Origin: Frondihabitans sp.
GTDB lineage: Bacteria; Actinomycetota; Actinomycetes; Actinomycetales; Microbacteriaceae
DNA: 8,791 nt
Direction: 5' to 3'
NCBI GenBank assembly: GCA_025464735.1
Contig: JAODMX010000525.1
Span: forward strand, 1-8,791
This document shows, one piece after another, positions 1 through 6,505 of the stretch (the stretch's first letter is position 1; the number at the start of each line of letters is the position of its first letter). The position numbers and the translations under genes are program-made. The notes below the pieces were generated by a model. The model was not told where the DNA came from. It did not search any database and saw nothing but the letters and a program-made list of their open reading frames with translations.

Positions 1-2
1 AC

Positions 3-2885
3 AGTGCCGACCCCGACGGGGCGCTCGTTCGGTTGGCCCGGATCATCGAGCGCGCCCCCGATGCCGTCTCAGCCCTTCTCGCCTCAACGACGGCCCCGAG
101 CAAAGCAGCCTCCGCTCCCAGCGTCACGGAGACCGACGAACGACCGGGCGACCGACTCATGCTCGTTCTCGGGGCGTCCGAGGGCCTCGCCCAGTTTCTT
201 CTGCGGCGACCGGAGGCTCTCGACGTCCTCCGCCGGAAGGTCTGGACCGTCCCGCACCAGGACGACTACGAACGAGACCTTCTCCGAGCCGTCGACGGCC
301 TCACGGGCGACGACGCTCGCACGGCGCTGCGGGTCCAGTACCGCACCTGCCTCGTCTCGCTCGCCGCATTCGACCTGTCCCTCTACGACCCCGTCGCCGG
401 CCTCGATGTCGTCGCGGCGGCCTTGGCTGATCTGGCCGGGGCCGCCCTCGAGGCGGCACTCGATGTTGCGCGCCGTGAGGTCGCCTTTCCCGCCGATGAG
501 GTTGCCCGCACGCGCCTGGCCGTGATCGCGATGGGGAAGGCCGGAGCGCGCGAGCTGAACTACATCAGCGACGTCGACGTCATCTGGGTCACCGAAAGTG
601 ACGACCAGGATCCTGCGCGGACGGTTGAGATCGCAACTCGCCTGGCCGTCCACGCGACCCGCACCATCTCCGACCTCGCGCCCGAGGAGCCGCTCTGGGA
701 GGTTGACGCGAATCTGCGGCCCGAGGGCAAGAACGGGGCGCTGGTGCGCACCCTGGCGTCGCATCTGGCGTACTACGAGCGTTGGGCGAAAGCGTGGGAG
801 TTCCAGGCCCTCCTCAAGGCGCGACCGATCGCCGGAGATCGCGCGCTCGGTCAGGAGTACGTCGACACCCTCGCTCCTCTCGTGTGGTCGGTCGCCTCGA
901 CGGAGAACTTCGTGGAGTCGGTCCAGCGGATGCGCGAGCGTGTCACGGCGAACATCCCGGCCGACCAGGTCGACGTTCAGCTCAAGCTGGGGCCGGGCGG
1001 ACTGCGAGACATCGAGTTCACGATTCAGTTGCTGCAGCTCGTGCACGGGCAGGCCGACGAGTCTCTTCGTCAGCGCTCGACGCTCGGCGCGCTCGGGGCG
1101 CTTGTGCGCGAGGGGTACGTCGGCCGGGCGGAAGCGGCCGAGTTCGACCGCGACTATCGCGAACTCCGTCTTCTCGAGCACCGGATCCAGCTCGCGCGAA
1201 TGCGCCGCACCCACCTCATGCCGAGAGGCGAAGAGGAGCTCAGGATCCTGGCCCGCGCGTCCGGTCTCGCCACCTCCGCCGAGGTTCTGCTCGAGCACTG
1301 GCGGGCGATCAAGCTTCGGGTCCGGTCCCTGCACGAGCGGCTCTTCTACCGGCCTCTCCTGTCGGCGGTCGCTCGACGCCCCGAGGAGGAGCTCGCTCTC
1401 AGCACCGACTCGGCCGTCGCACGACTCGCGGCCATCGGCTTCCGTGACCCGCGAGGCGCTCTCGCCCACATCGCGGCCATGACGGGTGGAGTCTCGCGCC
1501 GCGCCAGCATCCAGCAGCATCTCTTGCCGGTGCTTCTGCAGTGGTTCGCCGAAGGGACCGACCCGGACCTCGGGCTGCTCGCGTTCCGCCGCCTCAGCGA
1601 TGGTCTGGGGGAGTCGTACTGGTTCCTGCGGATGCTGCGCGACTCCTCCGGCGCCGCGAAGCGCCTGACGACGGTGCTGTCGAGCTCTCGCTTCGTGGCC
1701 GATCTCCTCGAACGAATCCCGGAGGCCGCCTCCTGGCTTGAAGACGACGCTGACCTCCAGCCGCGGTCGGAGGAGGCGCTGCTCGACGAGGCCTGGGCGA
1801 CGGTCGCGCGTCACGACGATTCGACCGTCGCTGGACAGGTGATCCGGACGAGCCGGCGTCGCGAGATCCTTCGACTCGCCCTCGGGGCGATCGTGGGCGC
1901 CATCTCGATCGAGCAGCTCGGCGAAGGCCTGTCGGCGGTCATGACGGCTGCGATCTCCGGGGCGCTGCTGCTTGCGCGGCGCCGGCACGATCTCGGCGAC
2001 GGCGACGGACTTGAATTCGGCGTCATCGCCCTCGGACGCTACGGCGGGCGCGAGCTCGGCTTCGGCTCAGACGCCGACGTGCTCTACGTGTACCGGCCCG
2101 TCGACCCCGGCGACACCGGCGCCCAGCAGCGTGCCGCCCAAATCGTGGCCGACCTCCATCGGTTCACCGAAGATCCTCTCGTTCCTCTCGATCTCGACGC
2201 GGATCTGCGACCCGAGGGCAAGAACGGCCCGGTCGTCCGCAGTCTGGACGCCTACGCCAGCTATTACGACCGATGGGCGCTGACCTGGGAGGCCCAGGCT
2301 CTCCTCCGCGCACGGGGCGTGGCCGGCGACTCGTCGCTCCTTGCCGACTTCGAGCAGCTCGCCAACACCGTCCGGTATCCGGTCGCTCTCTCGGAGCAGG
2401 ACATCCGCGAGGTGAAGCGCATCAAGGCCCGTGTCGAGTCGGAAAGGCTTCCCAAGGGCGCGGACCCTGCTCGGCATCTGAAGCTCGGGCGTGGCTCCCT
2501 GAGCGACGTCGAGTGGTTCGTGCAGCTCCTGCAGCTGAAGCATGCTGCGGCCATTCCCGGGCTACGAACACCGTCGACTCTGCATGCTCTCGACGCGGCC
2601 GTCGGAGCTCGACTTGTCACCGCCGACGACGCGCGCAAGCTCCGGGACGCCTGGATCATCGCGTCCCGCGCCCGCTCGGCGGTCACACTCTGGACGTCGC
2701 GCACGAGCGATGTTCTCCCCTCCGACCGTCGTCAGCTGGAGGCGGTGGCCCGCCTGCTGGAGTACCCGCCCGGGTCGGCCACGCAACTCGAAGAGGACTA
2801 CCTGGCGACGACCAGGCGTGCGCGGCACGTCTTCGAGGCAGGTTTTTACGGCGGCCGGGAGAAGTCACCGGAGCCGACAGCCTGA
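3..2885 (+). CDS. glnE: Bifunctional glutamine synthetase adenylyltransferase/deadenylylase (GlnE), 5'-truncated by window edge
   Basis: This cytoplasmic enzyme attaches AMP to, and removes it from, a tyrosine of glutamine synthetase, matching ammonium assimilation to nitrogen supply. The frame is open from the first complete codon (3-5) and encodes 960 residues to a TGA at 2883-2885. Family members are about 1000 residues, so roughly 20-50 N-terminal residues probably lie outside the window; the internal TTG at 33 is not the start. Two homologous halves are visible. The N-half (deadenylylase by family knowledge) has GARELNYISDVDV from 543, DANLRPEGKNG near 705 and KLGPGGLRDIEF at 984-1019. 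The C-half (adenylyltransferase) has GRYGGRELGFGSDADV from 2034, DADLRPEGKNG near 2196 and KLGRGSLSDVEWF at 2481-2519. The SDxD pairs are the expected metal-binding nucleotidyltransferase residues. DNA of the two LRPEGKNG blocks (705-736 and 2196-2227) matches at 30 of 32 bases. Its substrate, GlnA, is encoded convergently at the other end of the window. Confidence 0.96.
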   Translation, partial: SADPDGALVRLARIIERAPDAVSALLASTTAPSKAASAPSVTETDERPGDRLMLVLGASEGLAQFLLRRPEALDVLRRKVWTVPHQDDYERDLLRAVDGLTGDDARTALRVQYRTCLVSLAAFDLSLYDPVAGLDVVAAALADLAGAALEAALDVARREVAFPADEVARTRLAVIAMGKAGARELNYISDVDVIWVTESDDQDPARTVEIATRLAVHATRTISDLAPEEPLWEVDANLRPEGKNGALVRTLASHLAYYERWAKAWEFQALLKARPIAGDRALGQEYVDTLAPLVWSVASTENFVESVQRMRERVTANIPADQVDVQLKLGPGGLRDIEFTIQLLQLVHGQADESLRQRSTLGALGALVREGYVGRAEAAEFDRDYRELRLLEHRIQLARMRRTHLMPRGEEELRILARASGLATSAEVLLEHWRAIKLRVRSLHERLFYRPLLSAVARRPEEELALSTDSAVARLAAIGFRDPRGALAHIAAMTGGVSRRASIQQHLLPVLLQWFAEGTDPDLGLLAFRRLSDGLGESYWFLRMLRDSSGAAKRLTTVLSSSRFVADLLERIPEAASWLEDDADLQPRSEEALLDEAWATVARHDDSTVAGQVIRTSRRREILRLALGAIVGAISIEQLGEGLSAVMTAAISGALLLARRRHDLGDGDGLEFGVIALGRYGGRELGFGSDADVLYVYRPVDPGDTGAQQRAAQIVADLHRFTEDPLVPLDLDADLRPEGKNGPVVRSLDAYASYYDRWALTWEAQALLRARGVAGDSSLLADFEQLANTVRYPVALSEQDIREVKRIKARVESERLPKGADPARHLKLGRGSLSDVEWFVQLLQLKHAAAIPGLRTPSTLHALDAAVGARLVTADDARKLRDAWIIASRARSAVTLWTSRTSDVLPSDRRQLEAVARLLEYPPGSATQLEEDYLATTRRARHVFEAGFYGGREKSPEPTA

Positions 2886-2940
2886 CCTCGCGACACGCCC
2901 GACTTCACGTCGCGGCGTAACATCGCGCCAGACGATTTGG

Positions 2941-2969
2941 CCGTACCCCGTTTCACGACCTTGTACCCC
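2941..2969 (+). repeat. Two GTACCCC boxes 20 bp apart
   Basis: GTACCCC occurs at 2943-2949 and 2963-2969, about two helical turns apart centre to centre. The first box lies in the 14-mer CCGTACCCCGTTTC (2941-2954), which recurs with one mismatch at 3228-3241. In-phase spacing and recurrence in one intergenic region are typical of transcription-factor sites. I do not recognise the motif, and its function is inference only. Confidence 0.4.
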
Positions 2970-3077
2970 GGCAAAAATGACGCCGAGGTTACGTTGGGAT
3001 GACGAGCGATGTCGACCATTCGGCGATCGCCATCGCCTACGGGTGTCGCCGAACTCTCCGGAATGCCTCGGAGTCGC

Positions 3078-3092
3078 GCGCACAAAGTGCGC
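3078..3092. promoter_or_regulatory. Perfect short dyad GCGCAC-AAA-GTGCGC (possible operator)
   Basis: Six-base arms (3078-3083 and 3087-3092) are perfectly inverted around AAA, just before the most AT-rich stretch of the intergenic region. It could be a repressor or activator site, or chance in GC-rich DNA. No family-specific motif is recognised. Confidence 0.3.
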
Positions 3093-3115
3093 ATGATCAG
3101 GTATTTTTGTGGTAC

Positions 3116-3140
3116 GTCGAATTTGACATTCAGACTGTCA
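3116..3140. promoter_or_regulatory. Overlapping dyads GTCGAATTTGAC and TGACA-N7-TGTCA (possible operator)
   Basis: The 12-mer at 3116-3127 is palindromic at 10 of 12 positions. Overlapping it, TGACA (3124-3128) and TGTCA (3136-3140) form a perfect inverted repeat with a 7-nt spacer, the size of a helix-turn-helix dimer site. TTGACA at 3123-3128 would make a consensus -35 hexamer, but I find no convincing -10 at 16-18 nt downstream, so an operator reading is slightly favoured. Confidence 0.3.
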
Positions 3141-3227
3141 CGCCGTCGCGGTTGACCGTGTCCAGGCCGGGCAAATAGGCGCACCGCCTCGGTCGGCATT
3201 TCGCACGACACGAAAAGGTGGACAAGT

Positions 3228-3241
3228 CCGTACCCCTTTTC
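3228..3241 (+). repeat. Third GTACCCC box, CCGTACCCCTTTTC
   Basis: This 14-mer matches 2941-2954 at 13 of 14 positions. It lies just before the hairpin and possible promoter preceding the operon, which fits a regulator that binds near the promoter and at an upstream pair. Function unproven. Confidence 0.35.
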
Positions 3242-3246
3242 TGGAG

Positions 3247-3273
3247 CAAGCCCCCAACTCGGGGGACGGCTTG
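3247..3273 (+). other. Hairpin with CCCCC/GGGGG stem in the operon leader region
   Basis: CCCCC (3251-3255) pairs with GGGGG (3261-3265) across a 5-nt loop. CAAG (3247-3250) can pair with CTTG (3270-3273) beyond a 4-nt bulge. No U tract follows, so it is not a classical terminator. It could be a DNA-level site or RNA structure if transcription starts upstream. I do not recognise a known riboswitch. Confidence 0.3.
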
Positions 3274-3299
3274 TGGGACCCCTTCGGATCGACTAGAAA
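3271..3299 (+). promoter_or_regulatory. Possible housekeeping promoter of the operon
   Basis: TTGTGG (3271-3276) and TAGAAA (3294-3299) are separated by 17 nt and match the -35/-10 consensus at 3 and 4 of 6 positions. A start near 3306 would leave a leader of about 67 nt before the GTG at 3373. An alternative -10 is TTTAAC at 3348-3353, which would give a leader of about a dozen bases. Both are weak matches, and actinobacterial promoters are degenerate. Confidence 0.25.
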
Positions 3300-3361
3300 T
3301 TCACTACCCGACATGCCCGATTCCTCGAAGATGCGGAAGCCACCACCTTTAACCCTCCCGC

Positions 3362-3368
3362 GAGGCGG
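3362..3368 (+). promoter_or_regulatory. Ribosome binding site deciding the glycosyltransferase start
   Basis: GAGGCGG at 3362-3368 contains a GAGG core ending 7 nt before the GTG at 3373. The earlier in-frame ATG codons at 3313 and 3331 have no comparable purine-rich site. The frame before 3373 uses codons rare in this genome (ACT AGA AAT TCA CTA, and a TTA at 3349), supporting GTG 3373. Confidence 0.5.
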
Positions 3369-3372
3369 CATC

Positions 3373-4923
3373 GTGCTCACGTTCATCCTGCAAATTCGAC
3401 ACGAGATCAACGGACACCCTGAGGTCTACCTCTTCAGCGTGTACTCGATCATGATCTGGGTCCTGTGGATCATCAAGGTCGTGATCTCTCGCAGCTACCG
3501 GCCGTTCACTGGAACGTACACAGGAACGACCAGTGTCGTGGTTCCTGTCGTCGACGAGCCGGAAGACCTTTTCCGCGACGTCATCGGTCGTATGGTCGAG
3601 CAAAAACCTGACGAGATCATCGTCGTCATCAACGGCAAGCCGAACCCGGTGCTGCAGGGAATCTGCGAGGAGTTCGCTCCGCTGGTCACCTGGACCCACA
3701 CCCCGATTCCTGGCAAGCGGAACGCAGTCATGATCGGCACGGAGCTTTCCAAGGGCGACATCACGGTCCTGGTCGATTCGGACACCGTGTGGACGCCCGG
3801 GACCCTCTCCGAGCTCCTGAAGCCCTTTGCGCAGGCCAACGTCGGCGGCGTCACCACCCGGCAGCGGATCCTCGAGCCGGAGCGAAGCTGGATCACTCGC
3901 TGGGCGGACTGGCTCGAGAACAGCCGCGCTCTCTACTCGATGCCCGCCCAGAGCGTGCTGGGGCAGATCGGGTGCCTTCCCGGCCGCACTATCGCCTTCC
4001 GCCGGGAGATCCTGGTCCGGGTCATGGACAAATTCATGACCGAGAAGTTCATGGGCGTGTTCCTGGAGGTCAGCGACGACCGGACCCTGACCAACCTCAC
4101 GCTCAAAGAGGGCTATCGCACCGTCTACCAGTACACGAGCCTCGTCTACACCGACGCTCCGCTGCAGATCAAGAAGCTCTTCAAGCAGCAGCTCCGCTGG
4201 GCTCGTGGCAGCCAGTACAACACGCTCCGAATGATGCCCTGGATGCTCGGGCACGCCCCGATGCTCGCGTTCTTCTTCGCGATGGACATCGTGCTCCCGT
4301 TCGTCCTTCTCGGCGTGGTCGGCGGCTGGATCTACAACGGTCTGACCCACGAGGGCACCAACCTCTACACGGGGATCCTGCACGAGTACGGCTTCAAGAG
4401 CGGCGTCATAGCGATCGTCTGCCTCATGGTCGTGTCGTCGGTGCTGAGCATGGCGATTCGGCAGATGCGTCACCTGTCGGAGAAACCCACTGACTTCCTG
4501 AGACTGCCTGTCTTCATCATCGTTTCGACGTTCTTCCTGATGCCGATCCGGATCCTCGGATTCTTCCGGATGGGTCACTCTGCAGGCTGGGGCACCCGCG
4601 CCGGTGCTTACTCCGGTGGCGTGGTGACCGAGGAGGTCGCTGAGGTCGTCGAGAGTCGCGAGGAGAGCATGGTGACACCGCTCGACGCCCTCGAGGCGCA
4701 GTTCGACGACACCCCGGGCCAGCCGACCGTCGACACGCTCTTCGACTTCGGAACGCAGGAGAACCCCGAAGCGGGCACCGTCCTCGTCAAGAGTCGGCGG
4801 CAGGCCAGGTCGGCAACCCCCGTCAAAACGTCGGCGCCCCGTCGCCGATTGAATCCGAAAGCCGGATGGCCGTACCTCATCGGTGCCGCGATCCTCGTCC
4901 TGGAGGCACTCTTCATTGTCTGA
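3373..4923 (+). CDS. Hyaluronan-synthase-like processive family 2 glycosyltransferase (membrane polysaccharide synthase)
   Basis: Predicted inner-membrane synthase that polymerises nucleotide sugars on the cytoplasmic face and probably threads the chain through its own helices; 516 residues from GTG 3373. One N-terminal helix (about 18-38) precedes a GT-A domain with VVVPVVDE (55-62), the UDP/metal motif DSDT (135-138), the acceptor-site loop GCLPGRTIAFRREIL (from 200), SDDRTLTN (234-241, catalytic aspartate) and QQLRW (272-276). These match hyaluronan synthases (DSD, GDDRxLTN, TVYQ, QQxRW) more closely than cellulose synthases, and NodC-type enzymes share the layout. Three helices follow (about 294-322, 344-363, 377-396). 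Unusually, an acidic, low-complexity tail of about 100 residues leads to a basic patch and a final helix (about 498-516) ending the protein. The stop overlaps the GH26 start by 8 nt, implying translational coupling. Polymer identity is unknown: hyaluronan, heparosan, cellobiuronan or a novel chain are possible. The start could alternatively be 3331. Confidence 0.87.
   Translation: MLTFILQIRHEINGHPEVYLFSVYSIMIWVLWIIKVVISRSYRPFTGTYTGTTSVVVPVVDEPEDLFRDVIGRMVEQKPDEIIVVINGKPNPVLQGICEEFAPLVTWTHTPIPGKRNAVMIGTELSKGDITVLVDSDTVWTPGTLSELLKPFAQANVGGVTTRQRILEPERSWITRWADWLENSRALYSMPAQSVLGQIGCLPGRTIAFRREILVRVMDKFMTEKFMGVFLEVSDDRTLTNLTLKEGYRTVYQYTSLVYTDAPLQIKKLFKQQLRWARGSQYNTLRMMPWMLGHAPMLAFFFAMDIVLPFVLLGVVGGWIYNGLTHEGTNLYTGILHEYGFKSGVIAIVCLMVVSSVLSMAIRQMRHLSEKPTDFLRLPVFIIVSTFFLMPIRILGFFRMGHSAGWGTRAGAYSGGVVTEEVAEVVESREESMVTPLDALEAQFDDTPGQPTVDTLFDFGTQENPEAGTVLVKSRRQARSATPVKTSAPRRRLNPKAGWPYLIGAAILVLEALFIV
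4902..4906 (+). promoter_or_regulatory. Shine-Dalgarno GGAGG inside the glycosyltransferase, setting the GH26 start
   Basis: GGAGG at 4902-4906 sits 9 nt before TTG 4916, which overlaps the upstream stop codon as TTGTCTGA. The next candidate, ATG 4937, has only a weak GAGA upstream. ATG 4883 lies before the site and is deep in the upstream gene. Confidence 0.6.
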
Positions 4924-6469
4924 GTACAGCGAGACCATGATCACACCCCTGAACCGCGGGTCCGCGTGGTGGACCACAGGAAAAAAGAACTCGCGGAAGA
5001 CCGCTCTCGGCGCGAGCGCGATTCTCGTCGTCCTCGCTCTGATCACGTACCTGATCTGGGTTTCGCCCAGCGATAACCCCGTGCGCAGACTCGTCGGCGA
5101 CGTGGTCAAGCCAATTTCGACCAACATGCAGTTGAAGAACGATCGAGCGAACCTGCTCAGCGAACTGGTGTCGTCACGTTCCACGCTGTCGAACCAGTCG
5201 GCTGCTCTCGCCAAACAGAAGGCGGCCCTCGCCGCTCAACTCGGAAAGAACGCGGCGCTCACCAAGCAGCTGGCAGCCGCGAAGGCTCAGTCGGCCAAGT
5301 ACGCCGGGCAGGTCAAGGCTCTCCAGGCGTCGAGCGGTGGCAGTTCGACCACCCTGGCTTCAGGATCCTCAACCACCGGGTCCGGCACCAGCTCGACCAC
5401 GCCGATCACGCAGCCCGGCAACGGGACCGGCAGCAACCCCACCGGCCCGGTCACGGTCACCACCCCGACGAAAGCTCAGCTGCTTGACCCGGCGACGCGC
5501 TATTTCGGCCTCTACACGGCCCAGTCACCGTTCAGTTTCGCGGAGTTCAACCAGGTCACGACCGACGTGGGGGTGCAGCCCAACGTCTCCGGCTACTTCC
5601 AGGCCTGGAACCAGGATTTCCGCGCTGACGCCGTCCAGGCCTCCTGGGCCAAGGGTGACCTGCCGATGATGACCTGGGAATCGCAGGTGAACACCTCCAC
5701 CAACAACGCCGTCAACCAACCCACCTACTCGCTGCCGAACATCATCGACGGCAAATTCGATGCCTACCTCACCAAGTACGCCGATGCGATTGCCGCAAAC
5801 GGGCAGCCGATGGCCATCCGCCTCGATCAGGAGATGAACGCGACCTGGTACCCCTGGAGCGAGGACAACGGCCACGGGGTCTCGATCAACGGAAACAGTA
5901 CGGGCGACTTCGTCAAGATGTGGCAGCACGTCTGGAACATTTTCCAGGCGCAGGGAGCGAACAAATACGTGATCTGGGACTGGTCCCCGAACCGTATCGA
6001 CCAGCTCACCGCCTCGCACAAGACGGCCGCCTACAACCTGTCGCTTTACCCAGGTTCCCAGTACGTCGATTGGATCGGGATGTCGGGCTACGAGCGCCCC
6101 GCCACGACCGGCAACATCCAGGACACAACGTTCACGAACACCTTCGGCGCCACGCTTGCCCTGCTGAGACAAATTGTGCCGGACAAGAAGATCATCCTGT
6201 CGGAGGTCGGTGCGGCCGAAGTCGGGCCATCGGGAGGCAGCATCAAGCCTGCCTGGATCACGAGCTTCTTCAACGGCCTTTCCGATCCTGCCAACTCGGA
6301 CATCATCGGCTTCAGCTGGTTCAACGAGACCGTCACGACCTCCTCCAACGGCAACACGATCACCAACGACTGGCGAATCGACTCGACCGCCAAATCGACG
6401 GCCGCCTTCGCCGCCGGGATACAACGCACCGACATCGGCTATTCGCTTCGTGCCGCTGTCGCGCAATAG
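4916..6469 (+). CDS. Membrane-anchored coiled-coil protein with extracellular GH26 glycoside hydrolase domain
   Basis: Predicted cell-surface glycanase, 517 residues from TTG 4916. A basic N-terminus (KKNSRK) precedes one transmembrane helix (about 30-49, signal-anchor type with no clear cleavage site). An Ala/Lys/Gln-rich coiled coil follows (about 71-138), then a Ser/Thr/Gly linker (about 139-185) that could be O-glycosylated, then the catalytic domain (about 186-504). GH26 features are MMTWES, the acid/base motif RLDQEMNATWYPW with Glu306, and ILSEVGAAE with nucleophile Glu430. Characterised GH26 enzymes cleave beta-1,4-mannan, beta-1,3-xylan or mixed-linkage beta-glucan by a retaining mechanism. 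Classical mannanases have His before the acid/base Glu and Gly after MN; here these are Gln and Ala, so the substrate may differ. Being coupled to the synthase, it probably trims, releases or edits the nascent polymer, as BcsZ does for cellulose (inference). Lichenase, xylanase or transglycosylase activity is possible. ATG 4937 is an alternative start. Confidence 0.85.
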   Translation: MSEYSETMITPLNRGSAWWTTGKKNSRKTALGASAILVVLALITYLIWVSPSDNPVRRLVGDVVKPISTNMQLKNDRANLLSELVSSRSTLSNQSAALAKQKAALAAQLGKNAALTKQLAAAKAQSAKYAGQVKALQASSGGSSTTLASGSSTTGSGTSSTTPITQPGNGTGSNPTGPVTVTTPTKAQLLDPATRYFGLYTAQSPFSFAEFNQVTTDVGVQPNVSGYFQAWNQDFRADAVQASWAKGDLPMMTWESQVNTSTNNAVNQPTYSLPNIIDGKFDAYLTKYADAIAANGQPMAIRLDQEMNATWYPWSEDNGHGVSINGNSTGDFVKMWQHVWNIFQAQGANKYVIWDWSPNRIDQLTASHKTAAYNLSLYPGSQYVDWIGMSGYERPATTGNIQDTTFTNTFGATLALLRQIVPDKKIILSEVGAAEVGPSGGSIKPAWITSFFNGLSDPANSDIIGFSWFNETVTTSSNGNTITNDWRIDSTAKSTAAFAAGIQRTDIGYSLRAAVAQ

Positions 6470-6505
6470 CCACGACACCCCTTTCGCAGAGATCAGGAGA
6501 TCATC

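Larger units (their letters stand above)
2886..3372. other. 487-bp gene-free region upstream of the polysaccharide operon
   Basis: No convincing gene is present. Short open frames on either strand lack family resemblance and a good ribosome site. The DNA is visibly less GC-rich than its flanks, especially around 3100-3130 and 3290-3350. It holds GTACCCC repeats, short dyads between 3078 and 3140, a 10-bp palindrome GGCGATCGCC (3022-3031), a C-run/G-run hairpin near 3250 and a possible promoter. I see no U-tailed terminator after glnE. A weak dyad, CGCGAC...GTCGCG (2889-2894 with 2909-2914), directly follows its stop codon. The length suggests that the downstream operon is specifically regulated. 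Confidence 0.7.

Noticed and set aside
84..1988. Long open frame of 634 codons on the minus strand
   Set aside because: It is antisense to glnE, whose family motifs are unmistakable. Long antisense frames are expected in high-GC coding DNA, and the translation is Arg/Gly/Glu-rich without recognisable domains.
705..2227. Near-identical 32-nt direct repeat inside glnE (705-736 and 2196-2227)
   Set aside because: It encodes the same LRPEGKNG motif in the two homologous halves of GlnE, so domain duplication and protein constraint explain it rather than a mobile or regulatory repeat.
3123..3151. TTGACA (3123-3128) as the operon's -35 element
   Set aside because: The hexamer is a consensus match, but sequence 16-18 nt downstream is GC-rich with no TAnnnT-like -10, so it is not called as a promoter.
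2846..3211. Possible 121-codon minus-strand gene in the spacer after glnE
   Set aside because: It overlaps the 3' end of glnE, has no family resemblance or convincing ribosome site, and shows no consistent G/C third-position bias.
4883..4915. ATG 4883 as the start of the GH26 protein
   Set aside because: It would overlap the synthase gene by 41 nt. The GGAGG site lies downstream of it and is well placed for TTG 4916.
3349..5214. 621-codon minus-strand frame opposite the synthase
   Set aside because: It spans two well-supported plus-strand genes and their overlap. The translation is rich in Asp, His and Arg with no family motif, typical of a GC-bias shadow.
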